A stretch of DNA of 64,000 nucleotides from positions 1 through 64,000 of the forward strand of contig JAMYHX010000010.1 in assembly GCA_025529335.1 (NCBI GenBank), read 5' to 3'. This DNA comes from Rhizopus sp. PT2906 (lineage: Eukaryota > Mucoromycota > Mucoromycetes > Mucorales > Rhizopodaceae). The notes beneath the pieces were generated by a model. The model searched no databases. It saw only the letters and a list, made by a program, of their open reading frames with translations, and had not been told where the DNA came from. Position 1 is the stretch's first letter; each line of letters begins with the position of its first letter. The translations under genes were made by a program, and so were the position numbers. Positions 33,137 through 46,019 of this stretch are shown here, piece after piece.

Positions 33137-34824
33137 TCAATGAGAAAAATAATGCGTGTAGTATGCCATGGCAGGGTGCTGAGGACTCTGAAAGGGGTAT
33201 GTGTTTATGAAACCAGTGGTGGGTCTTGGTTGTTGATAGATCAAAGCCACAGTACTATCGAGGGTATTATCTAGCTGAGGAAGAGGTACTTTCAAATCTT
33301 TACTGCTCTTTTTTTTTAGTATAGACTTTAAGGGTTTTGCATCCGGTTTATGAAGAGGAGGAGAAGGAGTCTTGATCTCGTTGCTTTCTTCAGTTGTGCG
33401 TGAAATAGAAGAGGATGAATGAATGACGGGGTCTGATGTGATGAAAGGGTGCTGTAATGCCTGTCTGGGTGTATAGCGTTTGTCTGGATCATACACTAAT
33501 ATCTTTTTTAGAAAATCAAGTAACCATTTCTGATCTAAAAAAAAAAAAAAAAAAGAGTATCAGTGTCATAAGTACAAAATATGATGGAAATACCTTCTTC
33601 AGTATCATCATCTGATCGAGGGTGGCCCGTGATTCTTTCGTCAAGGGAGGTTGCTGAAATATCATGTGCACCTATTTCCCGCAGCTTTGTCACATCTGAT
33701 TGTGTACCTTTAATATGGAAAAACTTTTGAGATTTTTCACCCTTGTGAAGCATATGATCTGGTGGTAAGGATCTTTTGGATATATATGAGTGAATTAATT
33801 ACGACGTAAAAAAGAATGACTTACTGTAATGTCTTTGCCATCATGTGTAATAGAATGATTTCATTTCCACTTGGAAATAGTGGTTTTTCTAAATAAAGTT
33901 CAGCAACAAAGCATCCAAAGGACCACATATCGACTGCACAATGATAAGGTGCCTTAATGATGACCTCGGGTGATCGATAGAATGCAGTCTGTATATGATA
34001 GTTTGTTGGTCTGTCCGTTTCTAAGCAGGCTGATCCATAATCAATTAGTTTTACGTCGTGTAAATCATCTGGACTAATTCAAATTATCAGCGTACAGAAC
34101 TTCACATGTTTTCCCTAGTTACCTTTTGAGTAGAATATTATCAGGCTTTAAGTCAGTATGAATAATATGTAAATCCGCAAGTGAAGCGAGTGTTTCTAGT
34201 ATTCGTACTGAGATCAATTTGATATCCAATATAGACAAGCGGGGCTTTTGTTTTAATACTTTATGTAAACTAACAGAGAGTAATTCGAATACTAGACAGA
34301 TATGACCTCTAAAGACAAAATGATCACGTAATTGTAGATATTTATCCTTATATCTCGAATGATCATTCAACTATAGAAAACAATGAGCTAAGCCTCTCTT
34401 TGTCTCCAATTGATAATACCATTTTTAAAGTGTTTATCTCCTTTTCTCCTTGAGCAGTAAATGCACGATGTCTCTTGATGATTTTAACAGCTACAAGATT
34501 ATTTGTAGATAATTCTCTACATTGAACTACTTGACCAAATGTTCCTTGACCCATCAATTCTAGTATTTCATAACTAAAAGCTCATCTCAGTCTCTATTAT
34601 CTTTTGTATCTTCCTTACCTTTCTTTTGTACTTGATATGATCTCCTTGACTCTTAGAATATAATCATCATTTATGTTGTCATATCCATTATTCTTTGATG
34701 GTTCTCTTGGGTTTGTCAATGTTCTTTTTGGTATATAAACAAGTTCATGTTTAAAGGTTGGATTGATCTTTTTGACAATATCTACATAATATAATGTTGC
34801 CTTCAACACAAGTCTAGGCTTCAT
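33137..34824 (-). CDS. DYRK-like CMGC protein kinase
   Basis: Five or more exons. A short N-terminus (MKPRLVLKATLYYVDIVKKI) precedes the kinase domain: MGQGTFGQVVQC (P-loop), VAVKII (ATP lysine), LVFELLSVSLHKVLKQ, IIHTDLKPDNILLK (catalytic loop) and VKLIDYGSACLE (Mg loop). The activation segment is NYHIQTAFYRSPEVIIKAPY, followed by DMWSFGCFVAELYLEKPLFP. A tyrosine two residues before Q in the activation loop and the FYRSPEVI block place it near DYRK/Yak1/HIPK kinases. The Mg-binding motif reads DYG instead of DFG, and the catalytic loop is HTD rather than HCD. The C-terminal tail is Ser/Lys-rich. ATG at 34824 is the first true methionine in the frame. Confidence 0.82.
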
Positions 34825-35000
34825 CCTGATCAATAAAAAAAAAAAGATGACAGGTCCTTTGTTTTTCCTTTTGTTATTTAAATATATAAAGTTTAAACTA
34901 TAAATGGTTATGCCGTAGTTTAATAATAATAATAGTAATAATGAACAAAAAAAAAAAAAAAAAGAGAGAAAAAGAAGGGCAAAATTAGATGCGTGCTTAT

Positions 35001-36084
35001 TTAACGTAAATCTTCACTTTCGATTGTCTTTTTAATCTCCAATAACACAGCTGTCTTCCAAGGATCCAATCTCGATAATTTATCATAGTCAAATACTAAC
35101 TGTGTGAATCGATCAACATCCCCCTCATCGATACATTCTATAATTCCTTTCAATAATCCATATTCTCTCGTTGACTCAAATGATACATCCATATTACAAT
35201 AATTTGCTAATGCTTGAGTTGTCTTGACCATATCCTATATTGTAAGACATAAATAACCTTTTCTTTATGCATAATCATCAACACATACACCTGTCAACAA
35301 GTGACAAAGACCGGCTCTGAAGAAATAGTCTTTCAAAGACCATTTAAGTAAAGGATCATCTACAGCTGCTGAGGCCACTTGTTCATATTTTTCAATAGCC
35401 ACCTGATAGAGTTTCAAATCTGCTGCAAATTGAGCCACTTTCAATAAGCATTTGTTGGCTAAACTAAAGAAATAATGTGTCAACCTTGATGTCATCATTT
35501 ACAAAGACAAGTCTTACGCTGGTGAATCATCTGCATTGTACAAATCTGCTGCCTTTTGATATGCTTCATAGGCATCTTGTGGACTTGCTATATCGCTTTC
35601 ATATAACTCTGCAATATCTTGATAATGCTTTGCTGCAGACCGAAAATTACCGCCCTCTTGATCTAAAATGATTGCCTCCTTCAAAGCACCAACAGCAGCT
35701 ATAAAATATCAATACCTCCTTTTAGTTATCATAATGATTACATACCTTTGGCATCCATACGCTTATAACTTTTGGCCGCGTTATCATATGCTCTTGAGCC
35801 TTCAAACTTGGCACAGTTCCCACGTTGGAATAATTTGGCTGCCTCTGTAAAAGCATCGCCTGCCTTTTGCCCTGATCGAGAGGGTTTAATTATGCTTATA
35901 TGATAATGATAGATTATACATTACATTGTTGAGCTAGTTTATACATGTTGCCTGCCTTTTCATAAATCTCTGCTACTTCTTCATACTTGTTTGAAGGACC
36001 AAAAAACGAGAATATTTTCCAAGAGTTGAGCTTCTTTTGTGCTTCATTAATTAAATTATTTGCTTGTTGTTCATAATCGGCCAT
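35001..36084 (-). CDS. sec17: Alpha-SNAP (Sec17)
   Basis: Multi-exon gene starting MADYEQQANNLINEAQKKLN (ATG at 36084). TPR-like helical hairpins follow in order: YEEVAEIYEKAGNMYKLAQQ, DAFTEAAKLFQRGNCAKFEG, AVGALKEAIILDQEGGNFRS, DAYEAYQKAADLYNADDSPA and YQVAIEKYEQVASAAVDDPL. The C-terminus (LDPWKTAVLLEIKKTIESED) contains the segment that stimulates NSF ATPase. Alpha-SNAP recruits NSF/Sec18 to SNARE complexes for disassembly in all fusion steps (family knowledge). It ends in LR before TAA at 35001. It is divergent from the FHIP gene across a 358-bp intergenic region. Confidence 0.95.
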
Positions 36085-36442
36085 TGTTTATTAATAAAAA
36101 AGAAAAAGAAGAGAAAAAAAGCAAGTAGTAGCTCTGCACTGATTGAATGTAATGCGGTCATTCAATCCAGCCAATAACATGATTACATTCATATATGTCT
36201 TTTCCCCCCTTACTTCTTTATGTCAATATATGCGTACATTATCAACAATAACAATAAAAGAAAAAAAGAAAAGGTCTTTTCTTTCTTTCATCTTTGTTTA
36301 AATACAAACAATGAGAAAAAAGAAAGAGAGAGAATGTGTATAAAAATATCAAGATTACACAAAAACCTATTTTCATATATTACTTTTCTTTTTTACTTCT
36401 TTTTACTTCTTTTACTGTGTGTCTGCTGCAGGGTTGTTTAAT
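36085..36442. promoter_or_regulatory. Divergent promoter region sec17 / FHIP
   Basis: A 358-bp region between two divergent trafficking genes. It has CCAAT-type sites (AGCCAATAAC near 36168, CATTCAATCC) and long purine/pyrimidine runs next to both start codons. A pyrimidine-rich leader (TTTTACTTCTTTTTACTTC) precedes the FHIP ATG. Confidence 0.45.
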
Positions 36443-39320
36443 ATGGACTATTTTGCAAAGTTCAAGAAACGTATTGCGCCTCCCAAGGTACAACCAACAA
36501 GCGCAATGCAGCTCGCCAAATTTCACAAGTGTTGGGAATATATTCATGTAAGATGAATAAGAATGTGGGTTGGAATTATATTAAGCTTTGTGTTATTAGA
36601 ATATATTTGTCACAGACGATAGAAAAGCGAATATACATGTTCAACAGACAGAGATACCCAGTAAACTACGACAAATGGTAGATTTATTAGTAGACGAAGA
36701 GGCTCGACAAGAGGATAATACAGCAGGTGTCTGTATGGAATACTTCTTAAAGAATGGTATTCTCCAATACCTTGTCAATGTAGCAGAAAAGGCAGATTAT
36801 CCAATGGGATTCAGAGGTGAAGCAATCAGGACTATCGCCAGCATGGTTGATCTGTTGGATGATAGGTTCCTAGTACACAACGCAGTCCATAAACCAACAA
36901 TTAAGCTATTACGCTTCTGTGTGCTGAGTGATCGTCTGAGTCAACTATACACTGATGACTTGGTGGACTTGATGTATATCATTTGTTCAAAGATTCATGG
37001 ATTTCCTGCTCTTTTAAACATCTTCTTTCATGATAAACATTGGTTGACAACCCCACAAAAGAACACAGATCATCACCCATTAGATAATTACGATAATCAC
37101 CTAAAGCAGCCAGAACAACAACAACAACAACAAGAACCACAGGCACCAGAATATGAGTTTCTGCTATTTACGTATCTGTTGCGATTTGTACATAGAGAAG
37201 GACGATCGGGTGACTTTGCACGTACAGGATTGCTGTTCCTGATGGAAATGGCAAATGATCAACTAGGAGACTTTATTCTAGGTTCCGATTTTGCAACAAT
37301 CATGGCCGCTGGACTCGGTGCATTGTATTCTCAATTACCTAGAAAACTTATCGTCCATGACGAGATCGATCCCGCCTACTCTAATCCAACCACCTTTTTA
37401 TTAGGCGAGTGTTCGATCGATACCCCGCCGCAATCGCGCATACGGTTTCCCTTGGGCATGAGTGTCGAATATTCCGATTCACCCGAATTCAGGTTTCAAC
37501 TTGACTCGTTTCTCAAACTGCTCGAGTTTTGTCAGGACGTATTGACACGCTGCCCCAATGCCGATATTTGTTCCTCTTTGTTAAACAACGTACGCACGAT
37601 CTTTTTAGAAAATATCCTTTATCCCTCCATTCTCGAATGCTCTGATACTGACGGCTCCTCTGTGGCTGTCATCAGCTACATCGACCTTATCCTTCAGACC
37701 GTTCAACAGGAAGATCTTGCAAGAGTCGTTGTTGGCTTCTTGATGGACGAGGAACATCAACCACTTGATCCAGACACGAACGATGAAGGATCCAGCATGC
37801 GACACCTCGATATCAACAGGGTCACTCATTTTACGTTAAAGGACCTCATCTTTAGTCGACTCCAATCCAACTCACAGACAGCAGTCATTGCGACATTGAA
37901 ACTACTAAAAACGCTTGTGACGAACCATTGTCGGTACGCTCTTCGTCTTCTCTCTGTCGACCCTGATATCAACAAAAAGGCCACGACTGTCTCTCATCAT
38001 CTACGGGAGGTCGAATTGTATTTTTCACTTATCATCGCTATCGACTCGACACATGCCAAGGACATCCTCTCGTCTGGATATGAAGGCTACCTTCGTGATA
38101 TTGAGGCCATCATCGACAACGACGGATGTTATCACCATCTAAAACCTTACAACGACCGCTCTCGACCAGGTGTGAAGGAAACGCCCAAGGCCAAACGACG
38201 AAGAAGTTTCAAGTATGGACAACGCTATGAAGATCTCAAGAAGGAAGAGGATGAACGAAAGCGACAGGCGAGAGCTGCCAAACCACTCTTTAGACATCGT
38301 GTTCGTCCTTCAGATCAGCTCCTGCAGATCCTTCTAAGCCTTCTCAGTCATTTCTTCACGCAGTCGGCAGAACTCAATCTTGCACTGACAGGTGTCATCA
38401 CCGCACTCGCTCTTTGCCCCTATCGTAGCTTGGAAGGATGGATTGCGTTTAGTGAAAGCGACCAAACCAGTCCGGATGATGTCTTGATCCTGAACCCAAA
38501 CGGACAGGCCACGGCCAGCCAACCCAAGATCCGCAGCCAAGATATCTATGCTCATTTTGAGACAACAGCCCCCGTGGACGAAGATGACGAAGAGGATGAT
38601 CGAAGCATTGATTTTGGTGCAGAAAGAGAGTCTGCCAAGGTGACGCGGCCTACCTTTTTCAAATCATATCCCCCTTTCTTTACCCTCTTACGCACCCTGA
38701 CACAGCAAATAGACTATTACCGATCAGAGATACCAGCCTTTGATGCCCTATTGGAAGAACGCCGTAATGCGCTGATCACGGGAGAAGTATCTTTTATAGA
38801 CCGAAAGCTCATGTCTCCCTCCAGTTCGACAACAACAACAAACGTGTCGCGCAGTAACCATGTCCCAACTCAGTTCAACCGACGACCTTCTGTGCTGCGA
38901 CCGACCTCGACCGAGACACCAGCACTTAGTCCCTCTTCATCTTCATCCACCATGGTCGGCTCTCGTCTCGGTCATGGATCACAAATCAATATGACAGCAG
39001 TGATGAACAATCCAATGTCGCCATTGGCTCTTCACATACGAAAAACAACCTCCGTACGCATTCAGCCTCTGTTTCCTTCCCATTTTGTAGATGAACGAGA
39101 AGAGCCAATCTTGGACCTTGACGATGAAGATGAACATACGTTTGCGCCCAAGACAGGCATTGATCCTTCCAAGGCAAAGAAACGACACGACAAGAGCACA
39201 GAGATCACCTTATCTATGCTTTTGAATAATGTGGTCATCCTTGAAGAAAGTATAAAGGAGCTTGTTGCTCTTATGCAGGTCAGACGTAGTTTGGGCATCG
39301 ATGAAGTTGTCTATGTTTAA
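36443..39320 (+). CDS. FHIP/RAI16-like FHF-complex protein
   Basis: A long gene of about 920 codons, mostly one large exon. Exon 1 gives MDYFAKFKKRIAPPK and AMQLAKFHKCWEYIH; exon 2 joins NIFVTDDRKANIHVQQTEIP. The conserved RAI16/FHIP block follows: LVDEEARQEDNTAGVCMEYF, LKNGILQYLVNVAEKADYPM, GFRGEAIRTIASMVDLLDDR and FLLFTYLLRFVHREGRSGDF ARTGLLFL. Helical repeats continue, with a polyglutamine stretch (about 37110), a basic KETPKAKRRRSFKYG segment and a Ser/Thr-rich C-terminal region. FHIP links Hook and FTS to early endosomes for dynein transport (family knowledge). It shares a promoter region with sec17. Confidence 0.82.
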
Positions 39321-40223
39321 AGTGTAAAGGATGTATTGTATAATAATAAACGGTGTGGTCATGGGATGTTGTCAACTTTTTTATGTTTGTGAATTGACCC
39401 TGCAGGATTGCTTAAATGTTAAACACAGTAACATATGACCTCAAAGGAGTATTGTGTTCAAATGCATTATGTAAACCCTTAAATAAAGCGTGTGCCTATG
39501 TTTATCCGACATTCAAGTATAAATAGCGCTGCAGTCGGTTTAGAATATAGGCTACGCGCACGTGTATTGCTGCCACTTGTTGTCGTACTGAAGGTGAATG
39601 CGTCCAAGATGAAACACTTTGTCTCCTTGACTACCACATGAAGATGATTCTTTTTCTTTAATTCATGATAGCTTACAAATGACATTTGTTGTCATGGTTA
39701 CTTCTTTTTTTTTCTTTTCTTTTCTTTAATTGATTTATTAATGGCTGTAGGATTGAACATTGAAATGATAGCTATCTTATTATTTGTTAAAAGGGTTGCA
39801 TAATGATAATCCTTTCTTGTCAAACAGTAATTGAATGGCCGACACTACGCACCGTTTCTATTTTACGCCACAGAAAACAAATTCGGTCTCGTGTAGCCTA
39901 TGTCTATTACGTCTTTTTTTTTTACTTGTCTCTCTTTCTTTTTTTCTTTGGGGGGAATGTCTAAGGAGATTTTTTTTGTATCCTTTCTAGAATATGTTGG
40001 CTGGTCAGAAACGAAGCGAATGGAACGTTCGTATTTCTAATTCATGGCTAAATTCACTATGACCTACGCAATATTAAAAAGAGATCCAAATTCAGTCAGC
40101 CTATTGGCTGATTGTATTCCCATTCAACAATGGAATTGGGGGATCCTTTTTTATATTTTGGAAAAGCATGCCAACTTTTCATTTCTTTTCCTTTTTTAAC
40201 TTTTTTCCTATTAATTATACCGA
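39321..40223. other. Intergenic region upstream of formin
   Basis: About 900 bp without a convincing gene. A minus-strand frame starting at ATG 39685 (MSFVSYHELKKKNHLHVVVK, 68 codons) has no domain. Long T runs lie near 39698-39730 and 39913-39955. At 40095-40130 two small hairpins occur: CAGCCTATTGGCTG (with a CCAAT-type core) and CCATTCAACAATGG. They lie about 100 bp before the formin ATG. Confidence 0.4.
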
Positions 40224-43200
40224 ATGGATGGATTATTTGACAAGTTTGGTAGACCCAAGACTAAATCAAGAAGTGCACAGTCAACACCATCGCCCAAAAG
40301 TCGATCGGTGAAGCGAATGCTTAGTATAAAGCCTAAAGCGAGTGGTAAGTTTTTATATTTTACAATGTCCTTGCTATGTTGGTTACACACACCGTATAGT
40401 ATCCCAAAAACAAATTATTACAAACAATGATACCTTTGAAACTGGTGCTGCAGAAATACATTTTGCACAAGACCAAGGAATACCATCAGAAGAGGAGGTC
40501 AATGCCTTATTTGACGAAATGCTAGTAAGTTCTTTTTTACATGTCCCATAGAACTGATTGCTGAAATGTTCTAATCAAGGAACGTCGTGGCATTCACGAT
40601 CCCAACATGAAGCAAAGTATGGAAAAGTGGGGTCTCGAGAAAAAATGGCTTATGATAAATCAGGAGCTACAGGCTGAATTACTGGTATCAGGAGCGAAGC
40701 CAAACAAGATTAAAATTGCAAGTAGGGGTAGTATCGATATGGCCACAAAACAACAGCCACCCTCCAGCCGCAGTAGCATTGAACTACAGCCACAAAAATC
40801 ACTGTCGACACCTACACGTATCATTGATAAACCTCATGCGATCATTACCACTAATTTGAATGCAAGCCATAGCACCATCACTTCTTCATCTGGCGCGAGA
40901 ACGCCTTTGAGATCAAAAAGCATCTCTCAATCACCCATACATACCAGTTCAAAAGACCATTTTTTTAATGCAGAGACATCTGATCAGAACTCACCTGAAT
41001 TCTTTATCAAAAAGTTTTTGGATCCAAACTTGCGTTCAGTGACAACAGCTATTGCTGCAAGATTGGAAGTGTCACTAAGGACACGATCTATAGAGTAAAG
41101 AATGTGTGATAAGGGGAGTTTAAAGAGCAATTAAAATAACTTTTTTTTTATAGTTGGGTCTCGAAATATATCCAACTTAAGGGGTTTCATGTACTCTCTT
41201 ATGCCCTTGATTTCTTAAATCATACAACCGAATATAGAAAAGATGTTACACTAGAACTAGAAGTGGAAATTGTCAAATGTATCAAGGCTATCGTCAACAC
41301 AAAAGCAGGCAAAAAGGAAGCCATGGATCATCCAGAATACATCCATACCGTCATATTTTCAATACTCTGTCCACAGTGGCAGACAAAGAAAACCGTATGC
41401 GAGTTACTGGCATTTTTATGCTACTCTGATGGATATGAACATGTCGTACATGGATTCGAAAAGCTGAGGAAATTTAGAAAAGATTTGGGCTTATTCGATT
41501 CATGGATGAAAGATTTTGAAAGAACGATTACAGACAGAGGGCGCAGGATACCCGGAAATCATCTAATAGAATACGCTGTAAGTTATGCTTGTTTGTTAAA
41601 GTACAAATACTAACAGAAATACATTTAGATATCTAATATGATTCTAGTAAATGCATTAATCAAGATACCCGCGGACGTAAACAACCGCATCTATATGGAA
41701 AATCAGTTCAATGCATCTGGCATACAATCCATTTTACCCAAACTAAGGATATTGGAATATGATTTGTTAAATATTCAAATCGAAACATTCAAAGAGACAT
41801 TAGATGCCGATATGGACGAAGCCTTTGGTGAAGACATGTCACTGGCTTCTGATGTCTCACAGCCACAAGAACTATTTGACCGTGTGATTGAAAGTATATC
41901 GGAAGCTCCACGGGCATCAGAACAATTCTTGTATGTGCTCAAGTATCTTTTATGGATTCATGGTAATCCTGACACAAAGTAAGCAAGAACACCAAAAGAC
42001 ATGCTTATTAGACATTAATGCGTTTTTTTTTTTTTGTTTTTTTGTAAAGATATTATTATTATCGCATGATTCAGATCATAATTCAGCAGATAGTCATGGA
42101 TAGAAGAGATCACGAAAATACAGATAGCTTTTCTTCAACCTTTGGCTTAGCTGTAGGCACTGTCATCCAAAGTTTTAGCGAACTGGAGCGATTAAAGGAT
42201 GTGGAGAGCCAATTTGAATATTTCAAAAGACAATATGAACAGATATCGGCCGAGAAGGAAAGCTTACTCTCGGAAGTCGCCAAACTACGAATCCTTCCTT
42301 CTCAATTAGAATTTGACAGCATGAGTCGACGTATGGACGAACTAAAAGAGGAAAATGACTCTCTAAGAGATCTGTTGAGGACTTCAAAAGAAACAATTGC
42401 AATGCTCCAATCCCGATTGGTACAAGAAGAAGGTGTGCGAAAAGACCAAGCATCTGAGACAGTAAGTTGTATGTTTTATATGAGGCATATTCTTACCTTT
42501 TTATTATTATTATTTCTTTCTCTTTATAGACTTCAATTTCGAAATCTCCCAGGCTTGGTAAAGGGATTATTACCTCTGGTAGTCTCATGTTTGGAAATAT
42601 ATTCCTACCATTGTTTAGTAAAAGACATGGACATAAGGATAGAAAAACACATATTGATACCCAGTCGCTTGAACCAGGTATATTGAATATAATTTATGTA
42701 AATCGTAATCTCACAAGTCAACAGTAGATTCATCATCCACAGAAGCTTCTTCCAACAGAGGCTCGGTGTATTCTTCTTGTGGATCCGTGGAACAAGGTCA
42801 ACCATTAACACCTCCTTCTATACCACCTCCACCCCCTCCTCCACCTCCTCCTCCTTCAGGTAAGTACAGTATTTCCTTTTCGATTTCACAAGACGGGCTC
42901 ACGGATTGCTAAGCTGCAGGCGCTCCTCCTCCACCTCCACCGCCGCCACCACCACCCAACTCAGGTAAAAGAAGAAAGTACACATTTATACCGTTTGACT
43001 GACACGTATCTCTTACTGTTTTCAGGACTTACTCGTTCAAGTAAGCTTTATTTTTAGAGTATAACGTCAAAAACGTGGATTAACCTTTATTTATAGATAT
43101 TCCAGCGCCCCCTCCTTTACCATCAACACTTGGACAATCACGACTTCCATCCGCTCGTGCCCCAGAACCGCCTGCTGTCGTCCCTCCACGTAAAGAGTTA

Positions 43201-44905
43201 CGCCACTACCCCAACATCAAGCTCAAGAACCTTCAATGGCAAAAGATAGATGCAAGGTCCACCTATCAGACCCTATGGAACATGGACAGTGAACGCCATG
43301 CGAAACTAGAAGATAAACTGGACAAGAGCGGCGTATTTCATACGATTGAAGACCTGTTCCCGGCCAAGGTCAATACATTTCTTGAAAGAAAACTTCAGTC
43401 CAAAAGGCTGGACACTGAAAATGACTCTATTAAGTTTTTGACAAAGGAAAAGAATAGAAATATTAGTAAGTTTAGAGAAATAGTCAAATACACGTTTTAA
43501 CCACATATATAGATATTGCCATCTTGCCACAGATAAAACAGTTGGGATCATTCAAGGCAACACAACAGCACATTCTCGCTATGGACGATAAATTGTGTAC
43601 AGAAACCTTTTTGATCAACTTGATATCCTATATACCCCATAAAGAAGACAACTTAGATCTTATGCAAAAATACCTCAAGGCATCAGAAGAAGAGTGTGCC
43701 AAGCTTGATTTACCCGAACAGTTTACGATTGAAATGATGAAGATTTATCGATACGGAGTTCGATTAAAGTATATGCTCTTTAGAGTGCAGTTTTGGGAAC
43801 GATTTGATAGATTGAAGACAAGTCTGGCTACTGTCTTGAGAGCATGTGACGCATTGCATGACTCAGAGGCTCTAAGAGAGTTACTATCCATCATTTTGAT
43901 GCTAGGCAATTACATGAACTCATCGAGTCTTCAAGGAGGCGCATTTGGTTTCAAGATTGCTAGTATCAATAAGGCAAGTTTCTTTTGGGGGAAAAACGGA
44001 AAACATTGAGATTAACAGTTGAAACTTTTTGTTTAGCTCATTGATACCAAAGCAACTGATTCTTCGCAGTTGACCTTGCTCCATATCGTGATTGGTGTTG
44101 TACGTACACAGTTTCCTCATGTATTGAAGTTTACTGAAGACATCAAGGATGTGCCACAAGCAGCACGAAGTAAGTGTGATCTTGATCAATATATATGACT
44201 TTCTTATTGACCCTTGTTCTAGTTATGGCAAGCATTACTGATATTGCTCAAGAATATACAGATATGCGCCAAGGACTCAAGCAGCTCGGAATAGAACTCG
44301 ATACTCACTGGAAGGGAAAAGGCATTGATTTCAAACGAGACAGATTTTATGCCGTCATGACAGAGTTTCGTAACTCCGTCATGGAACGATTTGAGGAGAT
44401 TGAGGCACTTTACGTCAACATGGATGTCAAGTGGAAGAACGTCATGATTTACTATGGAGAAAACCCTCAGGCGATGAGACCTGATGAATTCCTTGATATA
44501 TTTGCTCGATTTCTTTCCAACTGGAAGACATGTGCTCTTGAAGAGTTAAAGTACGCAGAACGAAAAGAACGAGAAGAGAGGCGACTGCAGGAACTGGAAG
44601 AGAGACGATTGAGATCGTTACAGTCAGCAAAGGATACGTATATGGCACAAGAACAGCAGTGTGAAGAAGGCTTACTTGTAGATGACCTCTTGGCTAAGCT
44701 TAGATCAGGCGAATCGCTGACTAAAACGAGAAAGAGCCGTGTTCGTAAGAAGAATATGAAACGCCCAGAGTCATCTTTCAAGGCAAGATTTAGCGTCTCT
44801 TCTGCTACTTCTTCACTTCGCAGAAATAGTACATCGACCATCAATTCTTTGATGCCTATCTCTGCTGAAGACTTATTACGTACCTTGCAGCAAGATGAAG
44901 AATAA
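40224..44905 (+). CDS. Formin (diaphanous/Bni1-related)
   Basis: About fifteen exons. The N-terminus (MDGLFDKFGRPKTKSRSAQS) is basic. The GBD/FH3 armadillo region includes VEIVKCIKAIVNTKAGKKEA, CELLAFLCYSDGYEHVVHGF and ISNMILVNALIKIPADVNNR. A coiled coil follows (QFEYFKRQYEQISAEKESLL). FH1 is a series of proline runs split over exons ending at 42859 and at 42920-42964, plus a 15-nt exon at 43026-43040. FH2 runs from LRHYPNIKLKNLQWQKIDAR through LRELLSIILMLGNYMNSSSL QGGAFGFKIASINK to YYGENPQAMRPDEFLDIFAR. The C-terminus has a basic DAD-like stretch (KTRKSRVRKKNMKRPESSFK). Formins nucleate and elongate unbranched actin under Rho control (family knowledge). Confidence 0.93.
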
Positions 44906-45062
44906 ATAAATAAAAGCTTTTGAACCTGATGACACAATTTTGTAACAAGCTGTTGTGTGACGGAAGCAGGAGTTTAATTTTTTTTTTTTTTGTTATTTTT
45001 CTCTCTTTTTCTCTCTCTCTCTCTTATCTTTCTTTTTTTTTCCCTTTCTTTGTTAATATAAA

Positions 45063-46019
45063 ATGGCTTCTGGTCGTAAAAAGGTTCTCTTGAAGGTAAC
45101 GTCTATAAAGACAAGTTTAAATATAAACAGAGCTAAAAGGCTTATTGTAGGTTATTATTCTTGGTGACAGTGGGTAAATATGGAAATAAGGGCTTATTGT
45201 TACTCATTAGACACTAATGACTTAAAAATGTAGAGTTGGAAAAACTTCCTTGATGAACCAATATGTAAATAAAAAGTTTTCAAATCAGTACAAGGCTACC
45301 ATTGGTGCAGACTTCTTGACTAAGGAAGTAATGGTAGATGACCGTTTGGTTACGATGCAGGTATGTCAAGCAAAAAGACCCTCTTACAAAAGGGCTGCAT
45401 TTTAAAATACGTTTTAGATTTGGGATACAGCAGGTCAAGAACGATTCCAATCTTTAGGTGTTGCATTCTATCGAGGCGCTGATTGTTGTGTACTCGCATA
45501 CGATGTTAACAATAGCAGAAGTTTCGAAGCATTAGGTAAACATTATTTGTAGTGTACAATCTCTCTTTTTAAGCCTGTTCTCTCTTTGCTTTAGACCAAT
45601 GGCGTGATGAATTTTTGGTCCAAGCTTCTCCCAGAGACCCTGATCATTTCCCTTTTGTGCTCCTTGGTAATAAGATTGATGTTGAAGAAAGTCGAAGAAT
45701 GGTATCTCAAAAACGCGCCATGGCTTGGTGTCAGTCTAAAGGCAACATCCCGTAAGTGATATGATGGATCAGTGTAATAGAATGCGCGACTCATCAGTAT
45801 ATTAGTTACTTTGAAACTTCTGCAAAGGAAGCTATCAACGTAGAACAGGCTTTCCAGACAATTGCAAAGAATGCTTTATCTCAAGAAACAGATGTTGACA
45901 TGTAGGTGTTGCCAGCTTTTAAATAGCATTCAAACTAACCTTGCATCCATAGTGATTTTCCTGATACCATTCAAATACCTAGTGGAAGACAAGAACATGA
46001 TCCAGGATGCGCTTGCTAA
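45063..46019 (+). CDS. ypt7: Rab7/Ypt7 GTPase
   Basis: Six exons, one of only 23 nt (VIILGDSG). The order is MASGRKKVLLK-VIILGDSG, VGKTSLMNQYVNKKFSNQYK, ATIGADFLTKEVMVDDRLVT (Rab7 effector loop), IWDTAGQERFQSLGVAFYRG, LLGNKIDVEE and FETSAKEAINVEQAFQTIA. The tail DFPDTIQIPSGRQEHDPGCA-C ends in the prenylation motif CAC. Rab7/Ypt7 controls late endosome and vacuole fusion with HOPS (family knowledge). A long CT-rich tract (44995-45040) lies immediately before the ATG. The formin gene ends 157 bp upstream on the same strand. Confidence 0.95.

Noticed and set aside
39479..39685. 68-codon minus-strand frame starting MSFVSYHEL
   Set aside because: True ATG and reasonable composition, but no domain, no promoter element and no partner exons; too weak to call.
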